Shown: in pieces, positions 45,101 to 56,007 of the stretch | How positions within the stretch are numbered: position 1 is the first letter of the stretch | How the letters are laid out: every line of letters begins with the position of its first letter | NCBI GenBank assembly: GCA_033439765.1 | Contig: JAULSN010000001.1 | Span: forward strand, 186,001 to 250,000 | DNA from: Lasiosphaeria ovina | Lineage: Eukaryota > Ascomycota > Sordariomycetes > Sordariales > Lasiosphaeriaceae | Length of the DNA stretch: 64,000 bases | Direction of reading: 5' to 3' | Notes under the pieces: model-generated | Database searches by the model: none | Seen by the model: the letters and a program-made list of their open reading frames with translations, nothing else | What the model was told of the DNA's origin: nothing | Program-made: the position numbers and the translations under genes

Positions 45101-48100
45101 AAACGTATCTAAGATACTAAGAAGTAGTAGGTATCTGGCCGTACTTACGGCTATTATTATAAAGTATACGACTCGTATAATTAGCTATTTAAGTATATTC
45201 GTATATACTCGTTAGCTAAGACGGGAGTTATTATCCCCTAGCTAGATTTGTAAGAGGACGAGTCTAACGATAAATATATTACCGCTAATAAAGGAGATAT
45301 CGTAATATATATATCTTCCTCCACTCCTATTACCCCGGACTTTATCGTCTTGAAAGCTCCTAATATCGCTCCTATCGATACTAGGGGTAACCCTTAGTCC
45401 GAATACTCGTATCTCCGAGTTAAGGCCAAAGCCTCAGCTACGTCGTTAAGTAGTAACGAGATTTACCTCGATCCCGGAACCGGTCGATCCCTTATTTCTC
45501 GTGAGTTACTTAGTAAGCTTAAGTATATAATTAAGCCGCGCTTCGGCCGAGTTCGCGGAGTATATAAAGAGACCGTAAAGACTACTAAGTGGGCTACCTT
45601 TATACTATTTCTAGTCGGTAAAGATAGGCAGGACCAGCTAGCTTTAATAGAAGTATCGTATTCCGTATAGGTAGTTAAGGATCTCCCCCCTAACTTGCTA
45701 CTTGGTAATAAGTTCCTTACCCCCTACGGAGTAAATATCGACTATTCGTCGGATATAGTTACCTTTAGATAGATGGACGGCTTCTATACGTCTATAGAAG
45801 TCGTTCGTAAAGCTAAGGAGTATCGCCGGAACGTTAAAGCCGGTAGAGATCTTACCCTACTAGTAAGATAGAGAATACTTCTTCTAGTTAACTATAAGCC
45901 CCTACCCTCCGATAGATCCGTAATATTCTTAGTAAAATACTCCGTAATAGCTAACGTAGTTATAGACGTAAAAACGCCGAAAGTCGTTATAATATAAAAT
46001 AACTCTAACGGCGTACTAGTAATTAAGAAGGGTACTACCCTCGGCTATATTTATAAGGCTTAGGATAGTGGCTATAAGAGCGTATCCTGGAAATAAGGTA
46101 TAGCCGTAATAGTACTCGGCTCGCTAGCTATATTTTCTTAGCTCTCAGGGGCATTAACGCTCCCGACTACTAGCCTTTCGAACGTTATATAATAGTAAGC
46201 TATAGGCTCGTCTTTTATTATAACTAAAGTAATTTACGCGCTTATTAACGCCCTTAAGGATATTACCCTACTAGCTATCGCCTCCTCTAATAACTTACCT
46301 CCCCCTATAGCTTCACCGCTATCCCTATCCGACTAAGTCTGGTAGATCACTCAGAACGTAGACTTAGAACCCCCTATAGCCTTAGAGCTACTCGACGAGG
46401 ATCTTACGGGACCTATAGCCGCCAAGTTCGTCGTTAATACTAGCCCCGGCGGAAAGATATCCAAGTTAGGTATTAAAGCGCTAATCGACTATATTAAGAT
46501 TATTACCGATAACGGAATTCATATCTACGCTACCGACGCTCCCTTCGTAGCCGACCTTTAAGCTCTATATGAAGAATTCCCCTAAGTCTAGGTAAATAAC
46601 GGTATAATTAAGATTCTAAAGAAGGATATAATGAAAGTTCCCCTAGTAGAAGGCTGGCAAAACTAACTTAAAGCTAATAGAAGCTACCCCCTTAGTCAAA
46701 AGGATATGGGTATTTTAGACGATATTTTCGGAACGTTATACGCGGAAGACCGTATGGACTAGCAAAACGATCCTACGCCTTTCAACTCGCTAGTATTTAT
46801 CGTCTAGCGGACGGTTTACGGCGTAGAGAAAGGCAGAGTTATTATTAATCTTCGATAGCTCAACCGAGTAGTTATACCTAATAACTACCCTTTACCGTTA
46901 TAGTCCACTATTATCTCTACTATTCGCGGTAAATCCTATATCTCTATAATCGACGTAACGTCCTTTTTCTATTAGTTTAGAGTCTATCCCCCTTATCGAG
47001 ATAGATTTACTATTATTAGTCCTCGAGGCTTAGAGAAGTCTAAGGTTACCTTAATAGGATTTCGGAATACCCTAGTATATACCTAGCGGTATATAGATCG
47101 ACTATTAGCTAAGTACGCTTACTTTATACGTGCTTTTATCGATAATATAGTTATCTTTTCCGATTCCCGAAAAGACTACTTACGTTACTTACGAAAGGCG
47201 TTTAAGATATTTACTAATAAGAATATCGCCATATCGCCGAAGAAGTCTTTTCTCGCCTACCCTAACGTCGAGCTACTCGGCTTTAGAGTTAATAGCCTAG
47301 GCCTCACTCATATAGTAGACAGACTAGCCACCTTCAAGAAGCTTATCTTTCCTAATACGCTAAGAGCCCTAGAGCAATACTTAGGGGTAATAGGTTTTTT
47401 AAGATCTCATATCCCCTATTACGCGTAGATCGCCGAGCCGATATAGAAGCGTAAGGTTGAGCTCCTTAAAATCGGCCGTAAAGCTAGTAAAGTCGTTAAC
47501 GGTAATAAAGGTAAGCGTATAGTATATACGGTAAAAACCAAGTATATACCTACCGATAAGGAATTGCTAGCTTTCGAAACTATCTAGTAGGCGATCTATA
47601 AGGAAGATCCGACCATTCTATATTATTATGACCTAGAAAAGACCCTATTTCTATAGGTAGATGGCTCTAAGGAGTACGGATTCGGAATCATGGCTTTTCA
47701 CCTTATAGAGGGCTACGAATAGAAAGTAGGATAAGTTATTCTAGCCAACCAAGTTCTCCCTATTTATTTTCTTAGTAGATACCTATCAGATCCCGAGTAG
47801 AGATACGGACCTTTAGAGCTCGAAGTCGCCTGCTTAGTCTGGGCCGTTAAGAAGCTACGAATAATAATTTATAGTAATAAACTACCTATTTACGCCCTAA
47901 CCGACTATTCTACTACGCTCGGAATTATGAACCAGATAGCCTTAAGCTCTTTATCTATAGACCGATCTAATATACGGTTGGTGAACGCCTCTATTTACCT
48001 CTTATAATATTAGTTGATTCTAGTTCACCTAGAAGGTAAGAAGAACTTCGTTCCGGACGCCTTAAGTAGGCTTATAACTACTAACGAAACCCCTCCTAAT

Positions 48101-49834
48101 AAACCTACGGTTCTTAATAACGTATAGTTTATATACGCGGAAGCTTATATAGATGACTCCTTACGTAACGGATTTCGCGATAACTACGTAAAAGACTTAA
48201 AGTATACCTCTATTATCGCTGAAATTAGTAAAACCGCCGGCGAAGAAGGTACGCGTACTAGGCCGGGTTACCCCTTTATACTTGATGGTTAAGGTCTTTT
48301 ATTCAACGTACGCCCTAACGGTATAAGGAGGCTCTACGTACCTCGAGATATAATCAAAACCATTATGGAGGAAGCGTATAATAGTAAGTACTATTTCGGC
48401 AGAAACCGAATACTCTACGACTTGAAAGGGCTTTCGATCTATCGGAAAACCAAGGCCGTGAAGGATTACCTCAAATTTTGCCCTAGTTATTAGCTAAATA
48501 AGACCCACCGAACCCCAGTCAATAGCGATTACCAGCCGATCCGTCCTATAGACGCCCTGCCTATACGAGTGATCGCTATGGACTATATTCTCGGCCTCCC
48601 TAAAGTTTCTTCTGCCGACTCGCCTTAGAAGGTTAAGGGTAAGGAGACGTACAACTATTTAATGCCTATTATAGATAAAGCTACGAAGCGTTCCCTCTTG
48701 CTACCTAGTTATACCACCTATACTACTAAGTAGTAGGGAGAGGTCCTTGTCAAACACCTCCTCCTCGCCGACTGGGGATTCCCCTATATAATTATCTTAG
48801 ACCGTGATCGCAAGTTTATATTAGGGCTTTGGAAAGGAGTTTAGAAAGCTCTCGGAACTAGGTTCCTCATAACTGTAGCGTACCACCCTTAAGGTGACGG
48901 CCTAGCTGAGCGTAAAAACCAGACCGTTAAGATCGCTATTCGTCACTACAACTTCGTTAACCCTACGTCCAACTAGCTGGAGATTATCCCGGCGTTATAG
49001 TGGCACCTCAACTCGGCCTATACTGAGGGTATTTAGACATCCCCTTACGAGCAGCTATACGGATTCAGACCTTCGTCAGGACCTCTGGACCTAATGACCG
49101 ATAACCAACCGGCCCTGGAAGATGTGCCCGCTATTCGCGAGTAGGTCCGGGATGAAGCCCAACTAGCAATAGACTTCGCCGCAGCTTCAGCAAAGCGCCG
49201 ATATAACGATAACCACCGACCTATCGAGTTCCATATCGGTGAAGAGGTCTTTCTTAACCTATATAAGGGATACCACCTCCCCGGCAAGCCGTCCAGGAAG
49301 CTATCGTAACAACGCTCTGGGCCCTGGAAAGTCGTCAAGCGAATCGGTAGACTGGCGTCCCCGGCTCCAACCCCCAGCCCGACCTCGTGGAGAAAGATCC
49401 CTTCGACCGCACTAAGCCACCCCTAGGGCCTGTGGAAGACGACCAGTCCGACGATAATGGCAAACGCTACGAGATTGAGTACATTCAGAAGCACAGGAAA
49501 ACCAGGGGACGTACTGAGTACCTGGTACACTAGAAGGGCTACGGCAACGAGGATAATCAATGGAAAAAAGAAGAGGAGCTTGCAGGAGCTCAGGAATACG
49601 TGGACGAATACTAGCTGAGGAAAGGTGGCCGACCCGAGGAAGCAAAGCCTACGGAAGTAAACAACGAGCCCCCGAAGCGCGGACGTGGCAGACCTCGCAA
49701 GGAGAGAAAGTAGGCACTTGGGACGTACTAAGAGTTTCATGGGACCATACCCTTTGGGTATAGGAAGTATGGACGGAGAGGGATTCCCCGCCCAGTTACT
49801 AAGGGTAGTAACACTCTTTTTTGAGCCGGGCACT

Positions 49835-50103
49835 TAATACGGGAATGGCCTCAATTACACATATCAACAATTGACATGGCCCTCTACGCGTATATGGCGC
49901 GTACACCCCCTGTACATTATATAAGCAGCACCCTAGACTAGCGGAAGGCGGGCAAGTAGGCGGTGTGCACTGGCAGTTAATACTGCCACCTGCGCGGGGC
50001 ATATCCCCGCTGCAGGGCACACCACCTTCCTTTTCCACCTTCCAACCTTCTACACACATAATTCTACCACCATATTGGTGACATATGCTGCCTTTCCCTA
50101 TCA
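49835..50103 (+). repeat. 3' LTR (269 bp)
   Basis: Same length as the 5' LTR. Its start is TAATACGGG, the terminal TG having become TA. Most differences are C to T or G to A in this copy (for example GCACATG to ACACATA). A few near the right end (GTGACATA here, GTAATATA in the 5' copy) are mutated in the other LTR. Confidence 0.93.
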
Positions 50104-50108
50104 CTATT

Positions 50109-50913
50109 AATTATAAGACCTAGGTAATTTACGTACCTATAGGTTAACTAGTAACCTACCCATATAGTACGTACAGGTTGGCTAACTGGCCCGGGTAACT
50201 GGCTCGTACCCTTCCTACCTTCCTATCTATTAACTGGCCCGGGTAACCGGCCTGTAGTTGATAGGTTGGCTTCCGGTTAATATATTAACTTACCAACCCG
50301 AGCAACTAGCTAGCTTATAACCTACTTACCTACCTACCTACCTACCTTCTTATCTATTAACTAGCCCGGGTAACTGGCTTATAATTAATAGTAAAGCCCG
50401 CAAATTTATCTAATATACTACCCGGGTTTTTAGTCTAAGCCATAGTAATAATATATAGAGAAGTTAAAATACATACTAGAAAGTTAAAAAGTAGACGATA
50501 TAACGTAGAAGTAGAGTTCGTAGACGTGAAAAAGGAGAGATTAGATACGAAATTTCTTTAAAACCACAGTCTATACCTAAAGCGGACCCGAAAATAACCT
50601 ACTTATACTATAACCCCGTCAAAAAAAATATAGCCAGTTTTACACTAACTTAACCGCTACCGACCGAACTAGGCCCAGTCATGCCCTTAGCAAAAGACTA
50701 AATATCTCGGTTCGACCGACTTCCGCAACGCGCTTCCCAGAGCTGTCCCCTTCATCTTTTGGAAACAGAAGCGTATGCTCCGTAGACCTTTGGCTAGTTT
50801 CCACTGCGACATTCTTCTAAGGTGGGAAACTTCTTCCAGGTTGGATACTATCGATTACGTGACTACGTCGTTTGGTCATTTCGTTGACCTCTGCAAACAC
50901 TGTTCTTGTCGCC
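50109..50913. other. AT-rich older repeat with CCCGGG-centred motif copies
   Basis: TAACTGGCCCGGGTAACTGG-type 21-bp motifs occur at 50183-50203, 50231-50251 and 50358-50378, each preceded by variants of TATCTATTAA in the last two. A TACC/CTAC tetranucleotide array runs near 50323-50348. The composition resembles the retrotransposon body and suggests a second, older RIP-affected repeat. The final 150 bp should be the methyltransferase promoter. Confidence 0.6.
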
Positions 50914-51879
50914 ATGTCCGGCATAACACCCATTCCAGCCTCGCCCTCAGGAGAAACTACATTTCGCTCCTTCACCAACCAGCAAGGCGCGAATTACGCG
51001 CAGAACCGCCGCGACTACCACCCTAGACTGTATCAGATCATCACCGACCATCACACGTCCACCGGCGGCCAGCTTGACCTCATTCTCGATGTCGGCTGTG
51101 GACCTGGCACGGCTGTCCGCGCGCTGGCGCCACTCTTCACTCATGCCGTCGGCATTGATCCGTCGGAAGGGATGATTAACACTGCCCGGTCTCTCGATGT
51201 TGTCTTATCCGGCGGCTCGGAACCCATCCGCTTCGACGTCTCGACGGCCGAAGATCTCGGCTCGCACCTCTCGCCGCCCATCCTCGACGGCAGTGTCAGC
51301 CTCATCACGGCCGCCACTGCCGCCCATTGGTTCGATATGTCGGCCTTCTGGCCGCGGGCTGCCCAGCTCCTCAAGCCCGGCGGCAGCATGGCGCTGTGGA
51401 CCAGCGGCTCCATGCGCGTCCATCCGTCCATGCCCAACCATGCTGCCATCCAGGCTGCCATAGACAAACTTGAAAAAGTCCTTGAAGATTATATGGTCCT
51501 GGGCAACCGACTTACCCATGACCTGTACGTCGACTTGCCGCTGCCTTGGACGCTGGAGACGCCGGTGCCGGAGTTCGACAAGACTACGTTCTTGCGGAAG
51601 GAGTGGGGCAGGGATGGCGCGCCCGAGCCTGGCGACCAGTTCTACGCTGGCCAGCAGTCGGCGGATTTGGACATGCTAGAAATGGTGCTGGGCACGACGA
51701 GTCCCGTCACGAGGTGGCGCGAGGCCCATCCCGATGCGGTTGGCACCGAGCGTGACGTGGTGAGAATCATGAGAAGGGAGATTGAACGCTTGCTACACGA
51801 GGCTGGCGTGGAAAAAGGAAGAGAGGTGCTGAAGGGAGGTGTGGCTGGGGTCCTGTTGATGGTGAAAAAGAAGGCGTAA
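50914..51879 (+). CDS. SAM-dependent methyltransferase (Crg1/trans-aconitate type)
   Basis: Single exon, 321 residues. The first ATG with a usable context starts MSGITPIPASPSGETTFRSF. Class I methyltransferase motifs: LDLILDVGCGPGTAVRAL (motif I, about residue 50), AVGIDPSEGMINTAR (motif II with the acidic Asp), FDVSTAEDLG, and SLITAATAAHWFDMSAFWPR with LLKPGGSMALWTSGSM. This pattern is that of the cytosolic family containing yeast Crg1 and trans-aconitate methyltransferase, which methylates small carboxylates or lipids such as cantharidin. Substrate is not readable. It lies immediately right of the dead retrotransposon and converges on the Zn2Cys6 gene, whose 3' end is 648 bp away. Confidence 0.88.
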   Translation: MSGITPIPASPSGETTFRSFTNQQGANYAQNRRDYHPRLYQIITDHHTSTGGQLDLILDVGCGPGTAVRALAPLFTHAVGIDPSEGMINTARSLDVVLSGGSEPIRFDVSTAEDLGSHLSPPILDGSVSLITAATAAHWFDMSAFWPRAAQLLKPGGSMALWTSGSMRVHPSMPNHAAIQAAIDKLEKVLEDYMVLGNRLTHDLYVDLPLPWTLETPVPEFDKTTFLRKEWGRDGAPEPGDQFYAGQQSADLDMLEMVLGTTSPVTRWREAHPDAVGTERDVVRIMRREIERLLHEAGVEKGREVLKGGVAGVLLMVKKKA

Positions 51880-52526
51880 ATTGGTCATGAAAGCTGCAAA
51901 TGACCCCAGCTGGAAACGAGACGCGCTCTATTCTGCCCGCGCTTGCTCCCGTATCTGTGCCTCTCGCGCCTGCATCTGGTCCTCGCGTTGTTTTCTTCGT
52001 GAGCCGCTTCCGTTTCGCCTTCGGAGCACTGGGTGTGCTCCCCACTTTCGCCTTTGGAGCAGTCGAGGCGAATTCCCGCTCCCAAGTCCACGGGATCCGA
52101 GCAGTATCAGTGACGGGGAGACGATCCGTCAGGAAGGCCTCGTCAGGTAGGTCTTGCGGCTTGTTTCGTCACGTACGGATGACATCGGGGTCAGGCTCAG
52201 TAACGGTCGCTTTAATCATCGCTGCAGTCTCCTGTCCCATGAAAAATAACGGTAAGTACTAGTAGATTGATAGGAGAACAGACTCACGCTTGAATCATCA
52301 AGCCACCAGTGCCGATCGCTGTCATCCATGGCAGTCATCCATGGCAGTCATCCATACTCATAGCTTCGCCGCAATGCAGCTTGCTAAGTATCATATGCGT
52401 GTTATTTCCTACTTCATTTACGTACGATTAAGATTTTTCAACCATTTTTACCAGTTTGCGGACCTGATCTATACCGTACAGTAGACTCGGGAGCTGATAC
52501 ATTTAACAATAGGTAGAGTAGTATCA
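51880..52526. other. Convergent 3' region with a 13-bp tandem repeat
   Basis: GTCATCCATGGCA is repeated about 2.5 times near 52320-52354. No gene seen. It lies between the convergent ends of the methyltransferase and the Zn2Cys6 factor. Confidence 0.5.
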
Positions 52527-54984
52527 CTATATAAGAGACTGTGAGAATAAGTCGAGTTGCGAGTCTGGGCACATGCTGGTATCCCAGTCAAAGAATAAAT
52601 GATTGGTGTTCATGGTCAACAAATCAAGAGACTCCCGGCCGCGGGGGCTTGGATCCCCCACCTCTGCCATGGAATTGTTGGACCCCAGAGGGGCATCGAT
52701 GATCTGAGCCAGGATCTGCGTCAGACGACTCTGCATTTCGCGACTGAATTCGGCGCTATGACCACGCCGGCCGGGCATCCAACTCAGACAAGAGATGTAT
52801 ATAGTCAAGTCGCGAATCACTTCTGCCCGGATAAGCCGCGGCGGACACCCGGTAACGGTGCGGGGGGTAGAGCTAAGAGCAAAAGATGAGGGGCGGTACA
52901 TTAGCTCTACCGCAAGGGCGTCGGCGCAGGGAAGACCATAGGGCAGGAACTGGGTCGCGGCGGTTAGATGAAAAGTTGGAGGCGCAGGACAGGGTTATAG
53001 CGTCTGAGAGCACTTACGACTGCTGAGAAGTCGCTCCGCACGTCTCTCATCTGGTCGCGCTGCTCATTCAATACCAGAACGAGCGATAAGACGTTGTTGG
53101 CCGCGGACAAAAACAGTTCAAGGCTCTGTTGAGACTGGTCCTGACGGGCGTTGAACCGGAAAATGAGAAATATAGAATATAGGTAGTCCAAATAAAAGCG
53201 ATGAAGAAACCATATATCGTGAGAAGCCATGCTGCCGTTCCAAACTGCCGGAGAATACTTCACATTATCGGGGCAGCTATTCCATATCGACTGCAGCTTC
53301 TGCAACACGATCCTGGATACCGGTATGTGAGCTGGTCGACTCCAAGCCAAGACATATACATGTTACGAATGGAAGAGAATGAAAGCGATCAATACTCACT
53401 GCGCTCTTCCTGGGCTCTCGGTGGTGCTATTTACGCCGAGATGAAGCTCCAAGACCTCTTCGCGCACTGTTGCAAGCAGGTATCGGAGGCGCATAAAGCT
53501 GGTTGATCGGCGGCGACCATCGGTGTTCCATCCGTGCTGGTCAAGCTTCTGAAGCTCGTGTTCTAGCTCCCGCCCCGTCAGGTCGTCGTCGTCAAAGTCA
53601 AGTGGAGCATCCAAGACGCAATAATTGCGGTGAATCAGCGGCGGGCGGCCGAGAGTCGTTGCGATGGCCTTGTCCATTGAGTAGACGGCAGTGAAGCACC
53701 GCCGACGCCACTGATGCATAAAACCTGGAAACTCGGCAGGATCAGACCCGCTATTCGTCCTGTCTTGATGCATGCCAGTCGCATAGATCGAAGACGTCAG
53801 CTCCATAAATATCGAGTAAAGATGCTGGCCTGTTTAGGTCACACGTGCGGTCGTCAGCTGGCGGGCTTGGTGGATGGCGCAGACGGTGGCTAGATGGGAT
53901 TTGGAAACCTACTGGAATCACCGAACCGATAAAGAGCCAGCAACAGTTGATTATACTTGAAGCAAACGCCGAGTTCATTGATGACTGGCGACACGCTCGT
54001 CAATGTCCTCAAGGTGTCAGTAATGTCGTGAAATGGAGGGATGAGATCCTGTTGGCGCCGCTTGTCAGGGTCCAGGAGACTGAAGTCGCGGGCATGTATG
54101 TGAAGCAAAGACAGGCTAGCCATGGCGAGAATGTTTCCAATTGTCTCCCATCGAAGGTTATCCCCGAGTATGGAACCACAAACTTGATCCACCGTTGCTA
54201 GTTTTGAGGTCTGGATAGGCTGGTACGAGCTCTGAAAGATGCGGACTACGGTGCGTAGCTTGGCATCGGGGTCGTCGGCTAGGACCTCTGGCCTGATGGT
54301 GCGAAAGAGTGATTCGACAGCCGGAAGCATGACTCCGTGGGGGATAATCGGCATTCGAATTACGCCGTAGATATGGTGCATTAGGTTCTGCAGCAGGACC
54401 GAGTAGTCCAAGACAAAGTCAATAATCTGCAAGCCCAGGTCCAGTCTCTTTCGGTCAATCGTATGGGTGGTCGTCCCCGGGGACCCTGCCGAGCCAGAAT
54501 AGTCGGACAGGTCCCGCGCAATCTGACCATCGTCCGCTGTCAGGTTGCGGTAGCTCCCGGGGCCAACAAATCCGCCGGTCTGGACAGGTGGTGTGGTGAT
54601 CTCGATCGCTTGTGCAGAATCAATGGGAGTCGGCGGGCCAGGCCATCTACCCGATCTGGAATCGGAAAGTCCTGTCAGCTCCAAGGCCTCGTACAGATTC
54701 GGAGGCGCCGTGCCGGGACTGGAGACGTATGCGGCTGGCTGTTGTTGTGTCTCGGCGTCTTGTGCCCTCGTGGTGGTCCGCACGCGCCCGGAATGGATGT
54801 CGAAGCGAGCCGCTCGAAAGCGCCTGGTCATTGGAGCCACTTCGTAAACACACTCCAGGTTTTTGCCTAGGCAGCGGCTGCATTTCGGAGTAGAATGGTC
54901 GCATTTGATCTTGGTCTTCCGGCACCGCTCACAGGACTGCAACGTGCCATTCCGGCGGAGGCTGACCGCCGGCGGAGAGGCCAT
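52527..54984 (-). CDS. Zn2Cys6 fungal transcription factor
   Basis: Four exons (54984-53913, 53829-53400, 53312-53018, 52949-52527) give 739 residues with consistent phases. The binuclear cluster CERCRKTKIKCDHSTPKC, then SRCLGKNLECVYE, has all six ligands near residues 18-48. The fungal-specific middle homology region follows, with ASLSLLHIHARDFSL near 325, QWRRRCFTAVYSMDKAIATT and LGRPPLIHRNYCVLDAPLD near 390-430, and FLPYGLPCADALAVELMYRP opening the last exon. The frame is open upstream to 55377 with another ATG about 320 bp upstream; the chosen start puts the cluster at the usual N-terminal place. The third donor (GTC|GTAAGT) and second intron need transcript support. A nuclear, probably local, regulator; targets are inferred below. 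Confidence 0.88.
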
Positions 54985-56007
54985 TCCAAATTTAAATGAC
55001 TGCCGACGGACGGCGATGCAAATGGCAAACCCTTGGACAGAGGTTCGTATATCAAACTGTTTTGGGTCTATGGAGATTCCGTCATTGAGGAGGTATCCGT
55101 ACGGAAGCCCAGCCGGGAGAAGCGGTGAAAGCGACCCGAGGTTTCCGCAGTGCTCCCAATCTATCACCCTAAATAAATCTAGGCCGACGGACCACGGATT
55201 TTTGCTCCCAGCTCGGACTAGAAGTACCGGATTGAGCATAGTCGTCTCCAAGCGCAACGAAGAAGTTTGATTGGCTAGCCCCACAGATCCATCCAATCCC
55301 TCCATCAACGCAACGACAACAATAACCTCAGCCAGGTCCGGAGATGCTCTAGTCAATCCATGGCGATGATCATCCAAGTTGATATCGAGCAGGAGCTCTC
55401 GCGGTGAAATCTCTTATATCGCCGCGATTTGCTTCCTGGGTCAGCAACCGTAAGTCGCCCGGGTACTGAGCAAAAAGAGACAAGAAGGCGTTATTTGATG
55501 GTTGTGACTTCATCCGGTCCGTGCCATTAACTGACACTCGACGGACAGCTGGCCTGACGTTATCTCATATCGATTTTAGGTGGAAGGAGACTTGCCACGG
55601 GAACAAAGGGATCAATTCTGGCCGCGGTCTTTTGATCCCTACCTGCGGCGTCAACTTCAGTTCCGTTTCTAGACACTCCCTCCGTCACTCTTACTTCTAG
55701 CTGGCGCCTTCAATGCCAAGGAGCGATGACAAATGGGTAGCGAAATCACTAAAAGAGTGCTGGCAGCTGCTCAGAGCAACAAATTCTCGGAAGATGCAAA
55801 GCTGCATCGCCCGAAAGGGTTGAGTGTAGCGTCTACTTCATGATCTGGCAGAGCGCTCGCTCGAGTTCTGAAAAAGACTGGTTACACTGGTTACATCGCC
55901 GGCCAAAGAATCCCCCGTAAGCCGCATGACGATGACCAATTAAATGGATAAATCCGACCCTGAAAAGCCTCCAAATGGGCCGAGGAGCTCCGAGTGCTAT
56001 TCGTGGC
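54985..56007. other. Region upstream of the Zn2Cys6 factor
   Basis: The 5' frame of the factor is open to 55377 but lacks family similarity. The rest is intergenic up to the transporter's stop codon. No separate gene is supported. Confidence 0.45.

Larger units (their letters stand above)
41901..50103 (+). mobile_element. Ty3/gypsy chromovirus LTR retrotransposon, RIP-inactivated
   Basis: A complete 8,203-bp element between 269-bp LTRs, flanked by a 5-bp direct repeat CTATT (41896-41900 and 50104-50108). Sense-strand order, read through many stops: Gag-like region, with a decayed knuckle near 45000 where Cys and His codons have become Tyr; protease near 45460; reverse transcriptase with FIDNIVIFSDS near 47134 (family YVDDI); RNase H near 47650-47950; integrase with H2C2 region near 48360-48490 and core VIAMDYILGLP near 48570; chromodomain near 49460-49615 (EIEYIQKHRKTRGRTEYLV). 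Protease, RT, RNase H, integrase, chromodomain is the chromovirus order. Nearly all lesions are CAG/CAA to TAG/TAA, TGG to TAG or His to Tyr, i.e. C:G to T:A, and TpA is extreme. A possible primer-binding site starts TGGTACCAGCG at 42172. Confidence 0.93.

Noticed and set aside
49045..49833. Minus-strand open frames in the 3' part of the retrotransposon
   Set aside because: They are antisense shadows of the integrase and chromodomain region, left open because that part is less mutated.
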